Under the pieces are notes generated by a model, which was not told the DNA's origin, ran no database searches, and saw nothing but the letters and a program-made list of their open reading frames with translations. From Gammaproteobacteria bacterium HGW-Gammaproteobacteria-14 (lineage in GTDB: Bacteria; Pseudomonadota; Gammaproteobacteria; Pseudomonadales; Alcanivoracaceae), in contig PGZG01000014.1 of assembly GCA_002840115.1 (NCBI GenBank), positions 1-16,613 of the forward strand: DNA of 16,613 nt, in the 5' to 3' direction. The position numbers were made by a program, and so were the translations under genes. How positions within the stretch are numbered: position 1 is the stretch's first letter; each line of letters opens with the position of its first letter. Positions 8,777 to 15,911 of this stretch are shown in pieces.

Positions 8777-10795
8777 TCAATCCAGCAACCCCTCAAGCGG
8801 CACATCTGGCAATCGAGCCTCACCCCAGCTTTCCTGAATCATCACTATCACCCGTTGTAATTCATCTGCATCAATCGCCGCCAGTGCACCATGCTCCAGT
8901 GGGTCATAATGAAAAATATACAAACGCGAGGCGAATTCCTCGAACGGCAGTGATGCCTCGCCATATCGCTCACCCTGACCGGCAGTGCTAACAACCACAC
9001 CATTGCCCCAGTCCTGGCCGCTGTCGTTATTCGGGTTATAAAAATACACCCGCATAATATTTTCCTGATCCAGACCGATGCGCAAAATAGTGACCGCATG
9101 CCAACCGATAAACCGGGCAACACTATCAGTCACCGCAATACCCGCCGGCTGCGGGTGAATCAGCGGTTGATTACCGTTATAAAAAGGATGATAGCTGGCA
9201 TAAAAATGCCTTAGAAACGTTTCCGTTTCGAACAACAAACCTGTTTTCACATCAACGCCAATACGAAAACCACGCCCGGTCCACCACCCATGAAACTCGG
9301 GATTTACCCAGCGATGCGGATCTCCATCACGGCCAATACAGCGCCGCCCCATCTCGGCATAAATACGATCCAGATGCGGCACCACCACCATAGACACCGG
9401 GTCCAGATCAACAGGCGCCGTCTGTGCCACCCCCATATCCGACAACCGTGATGACACAGGCTGGCCTTCAAAATGCATGATAATTTCATCATCACGGGCC
9501 GCCCAGGCCACCATCTGCAGCAAATAATCCGGATCATTGCAGGACCACATGGACAAAGCACGAGCTGACTGGCAAGTGGGATTATTCCCCTGACCGACCC
9601 CCAGCGGCTGACCCAACATACACAGCACGCCTTCCATCAATCGCGTTTCCGGAGACACATCAGGCGGTAGCACCAGCGTCAAACGATTAACCGCCTCCGG
9701 GCACAACGACAACCTCAACTGTCGCCACAATGCCGGAGCGAGTGGTGACTGATAAAGAATGCCCCGCTCCAGCATCAACGCCAGGCCATAAATGGCCTGC
9801 GGCGTATACGGCGTAACCGATTGCTCAATCAAGGCATGCACCAACTGTCGGTAACACAGCATGCAATCACGGCCAGTACTTGAGAGGCCCAGCGCATCCG
9901 CCAGTAAATTTTCCTGATGCGCTAATAAATGCAGCAGCAATAATGGGTGATACGCAGACACCAAACCTGTGTCATGCATGGCACGAGCAAAACCGGATGC
10001 CTCGGTTTGCAAGGTCATTTCATCCATTGCCGCCAAACGCTCCTGATACGCCTCCAAGCCCGGATCTTCCCGGCTGGCACGGGTTGGCCCAAACAGACTA
10101 CTGACCAGACGGTCCGCCCCCGCTCCGGTCAGGGCAATATCAGGATCATACTGACAGGCAGCAATGCGGGTAATCATCTGTTTAACCGGCCCGGTTTCGA
10201 TCGGGCGCTGTTCAAGAACGCGCCAGATCTCATCAATCAGCTTATCGACAATTTGCTCATAACCAATATGACTTGCCAGATGTGTCAGGAGGGCGCCTGG
10301 CAGAAATGCCAAACGTCCCTGATGCAAACGCCTGGATTCATCCGCAGGGCTAAACAATAAATCCAGATTGATCGCAAGAATCTGCGTTAAGTAGTGATTG
10401 GCATACTCCGCCGATATTAACGGATGCTGATATTGACCACGGGCCACCGCTAAAAGCCGAAGGCTGCTCAGCGTTTCGATCAACAGAATATCCACGCCTC
10501 CGGTAAGCGCATGGCGTGACAACGGCGCCACCAGATGTTGCGGCGCTGCCCAGTCAGAGCCGAGAAAAACGCCCGCATGTTCAAGCGCCTCGGCACGGGC
10601 TTCTATCAACGCCAGGCCATTCTCATGCTGTAGAACCCGGCGACAGGTATCAAATACACGGGGTAACTTCCCGATTTTGGCGAATTCCTGGCCCCCCGCC
10701 AGCAGCGCAATAGCCTGATCAAGCTTATTGATCAGATGCAACGGGGCGCCATTGCCACCATTATCAATACTGTTTTCGCTACCGGCATCTGTCAT
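8777..10795 (-). CDS. Unassigned 672-residue protein with C-terminal papain-like cysteine peptidase/amidase signature
   Basis: I do not recognise the family. No signal peptide or membrane segment is visible, so it is likely cytoplasmic. Residues about 1-390 look mostly alpha-helical and Leu/Ala-rich, with no known motif. From about 395 on, the sequence has the hallmarks of a papain-fold thiol enzyme. Gln402 stands six residues before Cys408 in GQGNNPTCQSARAL, the spacing of the oxyanion-hole Gln and nucleophile in papain (Gln19, Cys25). His566 is in FIGWHAVTIL, on a predicted strand. Asn587 is in VYFYNPNND, 21 residues later, as expected for the third triad member. The ending EEFASRLYIFHYDP is also reminiscent of the C39-like/papain barrel, but this is inference. 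The gene follows the ATP-grasp gene by 21 bp, with AAGG (10804-10807) eight bases ahead of the ATG, so the two are co-transcribed. The pairing suggests amide-bond making and breaking. An inactive scaffold or a transglutaminase-like enzyme are alternatives. Confidence 0.75.
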   Translation of the reverse strand: MTDAGSENSIDNGGNGAPLHLINKLDQAIALLAGGQEFAKIGKLPRVFDTCRRVLQHENGLALIEARAEALEHAGVFLGSDWAAPQHLVAPLSRHALTGGVDILLIETLSSLRLLAVARGQYQHPLISAEYANHYLTQILAINLDLLFSPADESRRLHQGRLAFLPGALLTHLASHIGYEQIVDKLIDEIWRVLEQRPIETGPVKQMITRIAACQYDPDIALTGAGADRLVSSLFGPTRASREDPGLEAYQERLAAMDEMTLQTEASGFARAMHDTGLVSAYHPLLLLHLLAHQENLLADALGLSSTGRDCMLCYRQLVHALIEQSVTPYTPQAIYGLALMLERGILYQSPLAPALWRQLRLSLCPEAVNRLTLVLPPDVSPETRLMEGVLCMLGQPLGVGQGNNPTCQSARALSMWSCNDPDYLLQMVAWAARDDEIIMHFEGQPVSSRLSDMGVAQTAPVDLDPVSMVVVPHLDRIYAEMGRRCIGRDGDPHRWVNPEFHGWWTGRGFRIGVDVKTGLLFETETFLRHFYASYHPFYNGNQPLIHPQPAGIAVTDSVARFIGWHAVTILRIGLDQENIMRVYFYNPNNDSGQDWGNGVVVSTAGQGERYGEASLPFEEFASRLYIFHYDPLEHGALAAIDADELQRVIVMIQESWGEARLPDVPLEGLLD

Positions 10796-10816
10796 GCAAT
10801 AGGCCTTAACACATCA

Positions 10817-12052
10817 TCAAAGATAAAAATCGAGCTCTTCCTGATGCTTAAGCAGCTTGTGCAAGGTATCCGCATCATCACCAACAAAATACACCAGCCC
10901 CCAGTGGGTGCCAAACGCTGTGCGCTTGGTAACAGTCTCCTGTAACGGTGCCGTCAACTCATGGGACTCAAAATAAGGATGTGACTCAGTTTCTTCAGGA
11001 ATCTCCAGCACACTGACTACTCTACGCCGCGGGTAAACCCCGAAACACCCAGCGTATCCCTTGGCATCCACCACCTCACGAGGGAAAAATGCGCTGACTT
11101 CCTCCTTGGTAGCCTTGGGGTCAAAGCATAGGATCAAGGCCTGATAGGCATTAAAACCATACACTCGCTCCAGCAATTCAAACACCTTGAAGCCTGGCGG
11201 GCGGTAAGCAACTTCCCCAAAATACATCTCGCCATCACTGGTAACGAAATACTCCGGGTGAATAAAACCAAACTCAATATCAAAGGTGCGAATCAACTTT
11301 TCGATTTGCTGGCGGATTTGTGGTCGATACTCTTCCAAGGCTGGAGAGGCTGGCACATAGACTGAATATCCCAAAGTGACATATTCAGAGATATTTAAAA
11401 ATACAATTTTCCCGTTATGAACCCAGGCCTCAACAGCGAACTCCCAACCATCAAGATGAGACTCCATCAGCGCTGGAAACTCTTCATCGGGGATAGCATC
11501 CACTTCATCCGGGGTACGAATCACTCGATGCCCCAAGCAGCCAGCCTTATCAAAAGCCTTAAAGTGAATGGGGTCATTTGGATCACCATCCAGCTTCAAT
11601 AGCGTCTGGTTAACCCTTCTGAGAAACCGGATCACATCCTCTCGGTCATGGGCTTCTTCGAAAATACCCACACGAATACCACCAAGCTGGGCGCGACGCT
11701 TCATCAGTGATTTATCGCGCATCAGCATGGACTGACCGAAAAGACGCGGGTTATCCATCAACACTGAGTTAATTGCACCAGCCCACTCAACCGTTTCTTC
11801 AAACAAAGGAATGGCAACATCAACACCAAGCTCGTGTAACTTCTCTGCAATTTCCATCGAGCGATCATTGAGTCGCTCAAAGTTCCATGGCAGATAAGGA
11901 ATATTATGCTCCGTACAGTAGGGCTCAGCCCAATCGGGGGCCACAACAATGTATCGCCGGTCGAAGTTCTCAGCAGCCTCAATGGCGTTAAGACTCCAGC
12001 CAAGTAGCGCAATATATCCCTTGTTAACGTCTTTTGTGATAGATGCTGTCAC
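10817..12052 (-). CDS. ATP-grasp domain carboxylate ligase of unknown substrate
   Basis: A 411-residue ATP-grasp protein of the carbamoyl-phosphate synthase/biotin carboxylase-like class. These enzymes activate a carboxylate as an acyl phosphate and join it to an amine, thiol or carboxylate. The order is: a Rossmann-like pre-ATP-grasp part (YIALLGWSLNAIEAA, about 12-26, then YIVVAPDWAE); a nucleotide-binding Lys165 in FKAFDKAGCLG; the hinge segment MESHLDGWEFAVEAW (196-210); and metal-site residues Glu267 (HPEYF) and Glu280 with Arg284 (GEVAYRPPG). In biotin carboxylase the last motif is ExNxR; here Ala282 replaces the Asn, a variant I recall from other stand-alone ATP-grasp enzymes. There is no biotin or transferase domain. 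The start is GTG, supported by GAGG (12062-12065) nine bases upstream. It is the first gene of an operon with the papain-like protein and visibly more A+T-rich than katG. Substrates cannot be deduced; purine or CPS roles are unlikely. Confidence 0.8.
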   Translation of the reverse strand: MTASITKDVNKGYIALLGWSLNAIEAAENFDRRYIVVAPDWAEPYCTEHNIPYLPWNFERLNDRSMEIAEKLHELGVDVAIPLFEETVEWAGAINSVLMDNPRLFGQSMLMRDKSLMKRRAQLGGIRVGIFEEAHDREDVIRFLRRVNQTLLKLDGDPNDPIHFKAFDKAGCLGHRVIRTPDEVDAIPDEEFPALMESHLDGWEFAVEAWVHNGKIVFLNISEYVTLGYSVYVPASPALEEYRPQIRQQIEKLIRTFDIEFGFIHPEYFVTSDGEMYFGEVAYRPPGFKVFELLERVYGFNAYQALILCFDPKATKEEVSAFFPREVVDAKGYAGCFGVYPRRRVVSVLEIPEETESHPYFESHELTAPLQETVTKRTAFGTHWGLVYFVGDDADTLHKLLKHQEELDFYL

Positions 12053-12346
12053 GATAAGCTACCTCGTATTAGGTGAGTAAATCTCCTGATCGATAGTTAT
12101 TGATGCATTGCCAGAAGCGACCAAAACTGGTCGAGAAGAAATCAAGCGGGGTGAATCAAAGACACGCCAACGTCAAACAAGCGCAGAATAGCATATTTGA
12201 ATATTATTCGCATTTCTGTCAGAAGAAGTACAGCGGATCAATAACCAAGACCCCCATACCCAAGCAGCTCCTGACGTAACAGAGAAAAATTGCAACGCAA
12301 GAGCTGCGCCATGCTGGCCTTGATTAGGCATTTTTCAGCTCCGACC
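12053..12346. other. Intergenic leader of the ATP-grasp operon
   Basis: 294 bp between two minus-strand genes, A+T-rich in the middle. It should hold the promoter of the ATP-grasp operon. A minus-strand TTGACG is at about 12171-12176, but I see no well-spaced -10 partner. A short inverted repeat GAATA-T-TATTC is at 12199-12209. No clear terminator for the antiporter gene is visible; the minus-strand T run at about 12286-12290 lacks a strong stem. I see no gene here. Confidence 0.4.
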
Positions 12347-13309
12347 TCAGCCACCGAAGACCGTAAAGCTCAAGACTACATAAGCACCGTAGCCAAGCAG
12401 AAGCAATCCACCTTCAGCCCTGCTAAGCCGACTACCCGTGTAAAGAAACAACAGCAAAATCAGGGAGGTCACAAGCATGACCCACTGATCAAACTGCAGA
12501 ATCCGATCATGAACCGGCAGCGGTTGCAACACGGCAGATATTCCAAGTATTCCCAGAAGGTTAAAAATATTGCTACCCAGAATATTCCCAATTGCAACAT
12601 CCGCATGCCGCCGGAAGGCTGCAATGACTGAAATGGAAAGTTCCGGCAAAGAGGTTCCAACGGCGACAAGGGTCAAGCCTATTACAGCCTCAGAGAGTCC
12701 GAATGATTCCGCTATTCCCACAGCTCCTTTTAGCAGTATCTGGGAGCCCATAATCAAAAGCACCAAACCCAATACAACTGCCATTACTATCCACAGTGTT
12801 GTTTTTGGCAAAGCTGTCACTTCCTCACCTTCAGCCTTGTGCAATTGTGCGGAGGGAGCTTCTCCAGAACGTTCCGTTCTATACGCCCAGATAAGATAGC
12901 CTAGCAACGCAAGCAGAAAAATGGCGGCATCTGACCTTGCAAGCGCATTTCCCCCGACAAGGATAAGAAAAAGAATGCTCGCCGCCACCACAGTCACTGC
13001 ATCACGCCTTAGCACAAGCGGCTTGACTGAAAGCGGCGTAATCAACGCGCACATGCCGAGGATCAGTAGAATATTACTAATGTTGCTTCCCACAACATTA
13101 CCAACTGCTATGTCAGGTCGTTCATTCAATGCTGCGTCGACCGAAACCACCAGCTCCGGAGCAGAAGTACCAAACCCTACAATCAACAAGCCACTAAGCA
13201 ACGGAGACACGCCCATACGCTTAGCTGCGGCCAACGATCCTCTAATCAAAGCCTCCCCACCACCGGTCAGCAGTAAAACCCCAATAAGGACGAAAAGCAG
13301 GTTCAACAT
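12347..13309 (-). CDS. yrbG: Calcium/sodium antiporter of the CaCA family (YrbG-like)
   Basis: A 320-residue inner-membrane cation exchanger. It shows the duplicated alpha-repeats that define the CaCA superfamily: GFGTSAPE (45-52) with GNVVGSNISN (70-79) in the first half, and AVGTSLPE (216-223) with GNILGSNIFN in the second. Glu52 and Glu223 are the expected cation ligands. About ten hydrophobic helices can be counted, split by a charged cytoplasmic loop at about 144-169 (TERSGEAPSAQ region). Length and topology match E. coli YrbG and the archaeal Na+/Ca2+ exchanger. YrbG is dispensable in E. coli and its physiological ion is not settled, so the name reflects similarity only. In many Proteobacteria yrbG lies beside the kdsD/lpt/mla genes; here it stands alone next to an ATP-grasp operon and a Crp-type regulator, so the setting is unusual. 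The ribosome-binding site is weak (GGGA about 10 bases ahead of the ATG). Confidence 0.93.
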   Translation of the reverse strand: MLNLLFVLIGVLLLTGGGEALIRGSLAAAKRMGVSPLLSGLLIVGFGTSAPELVVSVDAALNERPDIAVGNVVGSNISNILLILGMCALITPLSVKPLVLRRDAVTVVAASILFLILVGGNALARSDAAIFLLALLGYLIWAYRTERSGEAPSAQLHKAEGEEVTALPKTTLWIVMAVVLGLVLLIMGSQILLKGAVGIAESFGLSEAVIGLTLVAVGTSLPELSISVIAAFRRHADVAIGNILGSNIFNLLGILGISAVLQPLPVHDRILQFDQWVMLVTSLILLLFLYTGSRLSRAEGGLLLLGYGAYVVLSFTVFGG

Positions 13310-13932
13310 ACTTTTATATTCCCAATCCCATAATTGAACAGTGAATACTGACCAGTCCCGCGTTCTTCAGAAAACTCGAGACCACCGATGCTTGTTAACT
13401 ATTCTCTCTAATTAAGTCAGCGAAGCAAGGCCCAATAGATAGGTCATTAATATTGCGAGGGTAAGCGGGAAAAAGTGACGTTCGCAGGCACCTTCAATGC
13501 AGCCATCACTTACGCGGGAAGCCTCCATGAATTGGATCAATTAAGGGGAAACTGCGGGTATCACCTCGAACGAGAAGCGCAGCAATTCAAAACAGCAACT
13601 TTCTCGACCCTATATACCCTTCTTGGCTTTAGAGCCTAACAGCAATTAACCGGATAGCACGCAGCACTATCGAGAAAGAGCAGAACCCTACCTACCCTAT
13701 AGCGCATCTCTCAATGACGCCGAACTATCCAATGAAATCAATGTGATAGCCAGCAATAACCCGAACCATAGCAGGGGCAATTAACCTGCTCAACTCAGGA
13801 TATAGGGCCCTAAAAACCCTATATCTTGAAAGGCTATAGCGGGTGTAGTCTGTACGCTGGCACACGCCGTAAGAAGCCTCCCTCCGATGGCGATCAAACC
13901 ATTGGTTTTACAGCCATTCACGGAAGGTAAAA
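13310..13932. other. Long divergent intergenic region between the antiporter and Crp/Fnr regulator genes
   Basis: 623 bp with no convincing reading frame on either strand. It separates a minus-strand and a plus-strand gene, so it should hold both promoters. The motif CCCTATA recurs: at about 13606, at about 13691 and in the inverted repeat at 13799-13825, with a related GGCTATAGCGGG at about 13832. A second inverted repeat is AGCAGG (13770-13775) with CCTGCT (13785-13790). I could not find a full FNR/CRP-type site (TTGAT-N4-ATCAA). Part of the leader could be a transcribed non-coding RNA, but nothing in it can be identified. Confidence 0.45.
13799..13825. promoter_or_regulatory. 9-bp perfect inverted repeat upstream of the Crp/Fnr regulator
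   Basis: GATATAGGG (13799-13807) and CCCTATATC (13817-13825) are exact reverse complements around a 9-base spacer. Centre-to-centre distance of the arms is 18 bases, not quite two helical turns. It is followed by TTGAAAGG and not by a T tract, so an operator or a structured leader is more likely than a terminator. It lies about 107 bases ahead of the start codon, a plausible place for autoregulation. The function is inferred. Confidence 0.4.
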
Positions 13933-14709
13933 ATGAACTCAAGCTCCGCTCTGGACAAGAGATCGCCAGAAATATTATCTCCCCTTAAAAACCACCTCCT
14001 GGCAGCGCTCTCGCCTGAAGTGCAGGATCGTATTTTCCCCCAGCTTGAGCGAGTGACTCTTAAACTCGGCGAAGTGCTTTATGAGTCTGGCGACACCCTG
14101 AAAAACGTCTACTTCCCCATTGATTGCATCGTGTCACTGCTATACGTAATGGAAAATGGCTCATCGGCGGAGATTGCCGTTGTCGGCAATGAAGGTATTG
14201 TCGGTGTTGCGTTGTTTATGGGTGGCGAAAGCACACCAGGGCGGGCTGTTACGCAAAGTACAGGCGTTGCTTATCGGCTGGCAGGGCAGAAGATGAAAGA
14301 CGAGTTCAATCGCCACAGTGACGTATTGCACCTTCTATTACGGTACACACAAACGCTCATTACACAGATGACACAAACAGCCGTGTGCAATCGTCATCAT
14401 TCTATTGACCAACAGCTATGCCGCTGGCTTCTATTATCTCTGGATCGCCTGCCAGGGAATCAACTTAATATGACGCAGGAACTGATCGCCAACATGCTGG
14501 GAGTGCGGCGCGAAGGAGTGACAGAAGCCGCAGGAAAGCTGCAAAAACTCGGGGTTATTCAATACAACCGAGGCCATATCACTGTACTGGATCGCCCTCA
14601 TCTGGAAAAACTTAGCTGTGAATGCTATGCCGTTGTCCGCCGGGAAACTAATCGATTACTGCCCCATGTACCTTACAAGCCAGGCCAGATAAAATCATTG
14701 AGAGAGTAA
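13933..14709 (+). CDS. Crp/Fnr-family transcriptional regulator
   Basis: A 258-residue DNA-binding regulator. Residues about 30-140 form a cNMP-binding-type beta-roll (GEVLYESGDTLKNVYFPID; then SSAEIAVVGNEGIVGVALF). A long dimerisation helix (about 140-170) follows, then a winged helix-turn-helix (LNMTQELIANMLGVRREGVTEAAGKLQ, split here as LNMTQELIANMLG and VRREGVTEAAGKLQ) and the wing LGVIQYNRGHITVLD. The cAMP-contacting Glu and Arg-Ser of true CRP are not evident, and the four-Cys iron-sulfur cluster of FNR is absent, so the effector is unknown. This subfamily with PIDCIVSLLYVMENG is common in Proteobacteria as a stand-alone stress or redox regulator. The ATG is supported by GGAAGG, 7-12 bases upstream. 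Nearby genes (a CsbD-like protein, an outer-membrane protein) are plausible targets, but no shared operator was found. Confidence 0.92.
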   Translation: MNSSSALDKRSPEILSPLKNHLLAALSPEVQDRIFPQLERVTLKLGEVLYESGDTLKNVYFPIDCIVSLLYVMENGSSAEIAVVGNEGIVGVALFMGGESTPGRAVTQSTGVAYRLAGQKMKDEFNRHSDVLHLLLRYTQTLITQMTQTAVCNRHHSIDQQLCRWLLLSLDRLPGNQLNMTQELIANMLGVRREGVTEAAGKLQKLGVIQYNRGHITVLDRPHLEKLSCECYAVVRRETNRLLPHVPYKPGQIKSLRE

Positions 14710-14730
14710 TCAGCATTCAGGGGGCTCTGA

Positions 14731-14760
14731 TAATACATAGTCGATTAATACATAGTCGAT
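14731..14760 (+). repeat. Perfect tandem duplication of a 15-bp unit
   Basis: TAATACATAGTCGAT occurs twice head to tail (14731-14745 and 14746-14760), 21 bases after the stop of the Crp/Fnr gene. No further copy is visible in the window. Such short tandem repeats usually arise by replication slippage; copy number may vary between strains. Confidence 0.85.
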
Positions 14761-14786
14761 GCTCGCTTTATGGAGTAGTAGACTAC

Positions 14787-14818
14787 GCGAAAATGGCAAG
14801 CCTCCTTGCCACTTTCGC
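14787..14818. terminator. Bidirectional terminator between convergent regulator and outer-membrane protein genes
   Basis: GCGAAA (14787-14792), one mismatch (A-C), TGGCAAG (14794-14800), loop CCTC, CTTGCCA (14805-14811), mismatch partner, TTTCGC (14813-14818): a 13-pair stem with one internal mismatch. On the minus strand the core stem is followed by TTTT, on the plus strand by CTTT. It sits between the convergent stops at 14709 and 14871, so it probably serves both genes. Confidence 0.65.
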
Positions 14819-14870
14819 ACAGAAGAATCACACAGGAAGGTCACCCAGAAAGACCACCCAGTCTTTTGAT

Positions 14871-15446
14871 TTAGAATGAAAAAACGACTCCAACGCTAGC
14901 CACATCAACATCAGTAGTTCCACTGATATCAATGCCAACTTCGTCACTGGTTAACTCCACCTTGTATCGCTCAAACTCCAGGCGCAGCGCAAGCGCTGAA
15001 CTAAAGTTCACATTGATACCCGCACCATAGAAAAGCTCCTGGCCACTTTGCGAATTCTTCAAGCCAAGGTACTTAACATCGCTCTCCCACCAGAGGTTGC
15101 CCACTTTAGCAAACACATCAAGGCCGTCCCCGAATGGAATAAAACCCATTAATGCGAGTGACCCACCAGTAAGGTCGGATCTGAAGCCATTATCATCCGC
15201 CCCACCAAAGTCATGGATCGCAGCCTCAATACCAACATGACTATTGAACTTGCCACCCACAAATGCCTTAAGCACCGACGTATCGTCTTTGAAATCACCG
15301 CCATCAACACGACCCAAGCCATAGGCGCCACCAATATATGCCCCGCCATCCGCCGATACCGTACTTGCCGCAAGCCATAAACCAGAACCCATCGCCACTG
15401 ACAATGCGATGCCCGTCATTTTTTTAATAGAAATTGAACTTTTCAT
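14871..15446 (-). CDS. Small outer-membrane beta-barrel protein (OmpA-TM/OMP_b-brl type)
   Basis: A 191-residue exported protein, from the ATG at 15446. A signal peptide covers about residues 1-32: basic start MKSSISIKK, hydrophobic core, cleavage near TVSA-DGG. The mature part has alternating hydrophobic and polar strands with many Gly and aromatic residues (GGAYIGGAYGLGRV, GAGINVNFSSALALRLEF), and it ends VGVVFSF with a C-terminal Phe, the outer-membrane barrel assembly signal. About eight strands are likely, as in OmpA-TM, OmpX and similar proteins. I prefer this start to the upstream ATG at 15497 because AAGG (15455-15458) lies eight bases ahead of it and the signal peptide begins here; the longer reading adds 17 residues that fit no signal sequence. 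The exact role is unknown: adhesin-like, protective or minor porin. It converges on the Crp/Fnr gene and diverges from the CsbD-like gene. Confidence 0.85.
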   Translation of the reverse strand: MKSSISIKKMTGIALSVAMGSGLWLAASTVSADGGAYIGGAYGLGRVDGGDFKDDTSVLKAFVGGKFNSHVGIEAAIHDFGGADDNGFRSDLTGGSLALMGFIPFGDGLDVFAKVGNLWWESDVKYLGLKNSQSGQELFYGAGINVNFSSALALRLEFERYKVELTSDEVGIDISGTTDVDVASVGVVFSF

Positions 15447-15497
15447 ATCGAATTCCTTTTTCCATGCAAAAGAAAAATCAATGGGGGTCATCAGCAT

Positions 15498-15734
15498 TCA
15501 ACAACCCATGACTCTAACGGCTTAAAAAATAATGTACCGCTAGTTTACATCGTCATTAGGATTAAGCTTTCACAGTAAAGTTCCATGGCCTCTATTTTGA
15601 CATCATGCATAACAGATATTTGTGGCTTAAAAAATTCTCTTGGTGCGCTAGCGTACAGATAACCCAATTAGACTCATTCATTATAGGCTCCTGATAAATC
15701 AGCAACGGTCATCACTAAAAGCGGAGAAATTGCC
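15498..15734. other. Divergent promoter region between outer-membrane protein and CsbD-like genes
   Basis: 237 bp, A+T-rich, between two divergent genes. The 12-bp sequence GGCTTAAAAAAT occurs exactly twice in direct orientation, at 15519-15530 and 15624-15635. TTGACA (about 15597) is a candidate plus-strand -35 element, and ATTATAGG (about 15682) is near the csbD start. I cannot assign promoters with confidence. Confidence 0.45.
15519..15635 (+). repeat. Pair of 12-bp direct repeats in the divergent promoter region
   Basis: GGCTTAAAAAAT appears at 15519-15530 and again at 15624-15635, 105 bases apart (ten helical turns). Each copy lies toward one of the two divergent genes. A shared regulator binding site is possible; A-tract bending elements are an alternative. 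No matching copy was noticed in the Crp/Fnr leader. Confidence 0.5.
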
Positions 15735-15911
15735 ATGAACAAGAATCAGGTAAGTGGGAAAATTGACGAAGTAAAAGGAAAAATCAAAGAAGCCGCTGGC
15801 AAGGCTATTGATAACAAAGAAATGGAGTTAAAAGGCAAGATACAAAAGAATATGGGGAAAACGGAGCAAAAAGTCGGCGACATCAAAGAAAGCATTAAGA
15901 AAAATATTTAA
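15735..15911 (+). CDS. CsbD-family stress protein
   Basis: A 58-residue, highly charged, Lys-rich protein, short enough to be missed by length filters. It has two copies of the repeated CsbD pattern: VSGKIDEVKGKIKEAAGK and MELKGKIQKNMGKTEQKVGD. No Cys, Trp or Pro is present; it should be helical or disordered in solution. CsbD proteins are strongly induced by the general stress response in Bacillus (sigma-B) and by stress or stationary phase in many Proteobacteria, but their molecular function is unknown. The start is supported by GGAGA (15723-15727), seven bases upstream. A hairpin terminator follows at 15958. The gene is divergent from the outer-membrane protein gene and near the Crp/Fnr regulator, which suggests a small stress group (inference). 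Confidence 0.9.
   Translation: MNKNQVSGKIDEVKGKIKEAAGKAIDNKEMELKGKIQKNMGKTEQKVGDIKESIKKNI

Noticed and set aside
10817..12052. Biotin carboxylase or carbamoyl-phosphate synthase identity for the ATP-grasp protein
   Set aside because: It is short, lacks the partner domains and the ExNxR motif, and is not near biotin carrier, transcarboxylase or pyrimidine genes.
12290..12631. 113-residue plus-strand open frame
   Set aside because: It overlaps the 3' end of the antiporter gene, whose transmembrane repeats are clear. The product is low-complexity, rich in Gln and Lys.
15447..15497. Upstream start for the outer-membrane protein (17 extra residues)
   Set aside because: The ATG at 15446 has an AAGG ribosome-binding site at ideal spacing and begins a proper signal peptide; the extension has neither.
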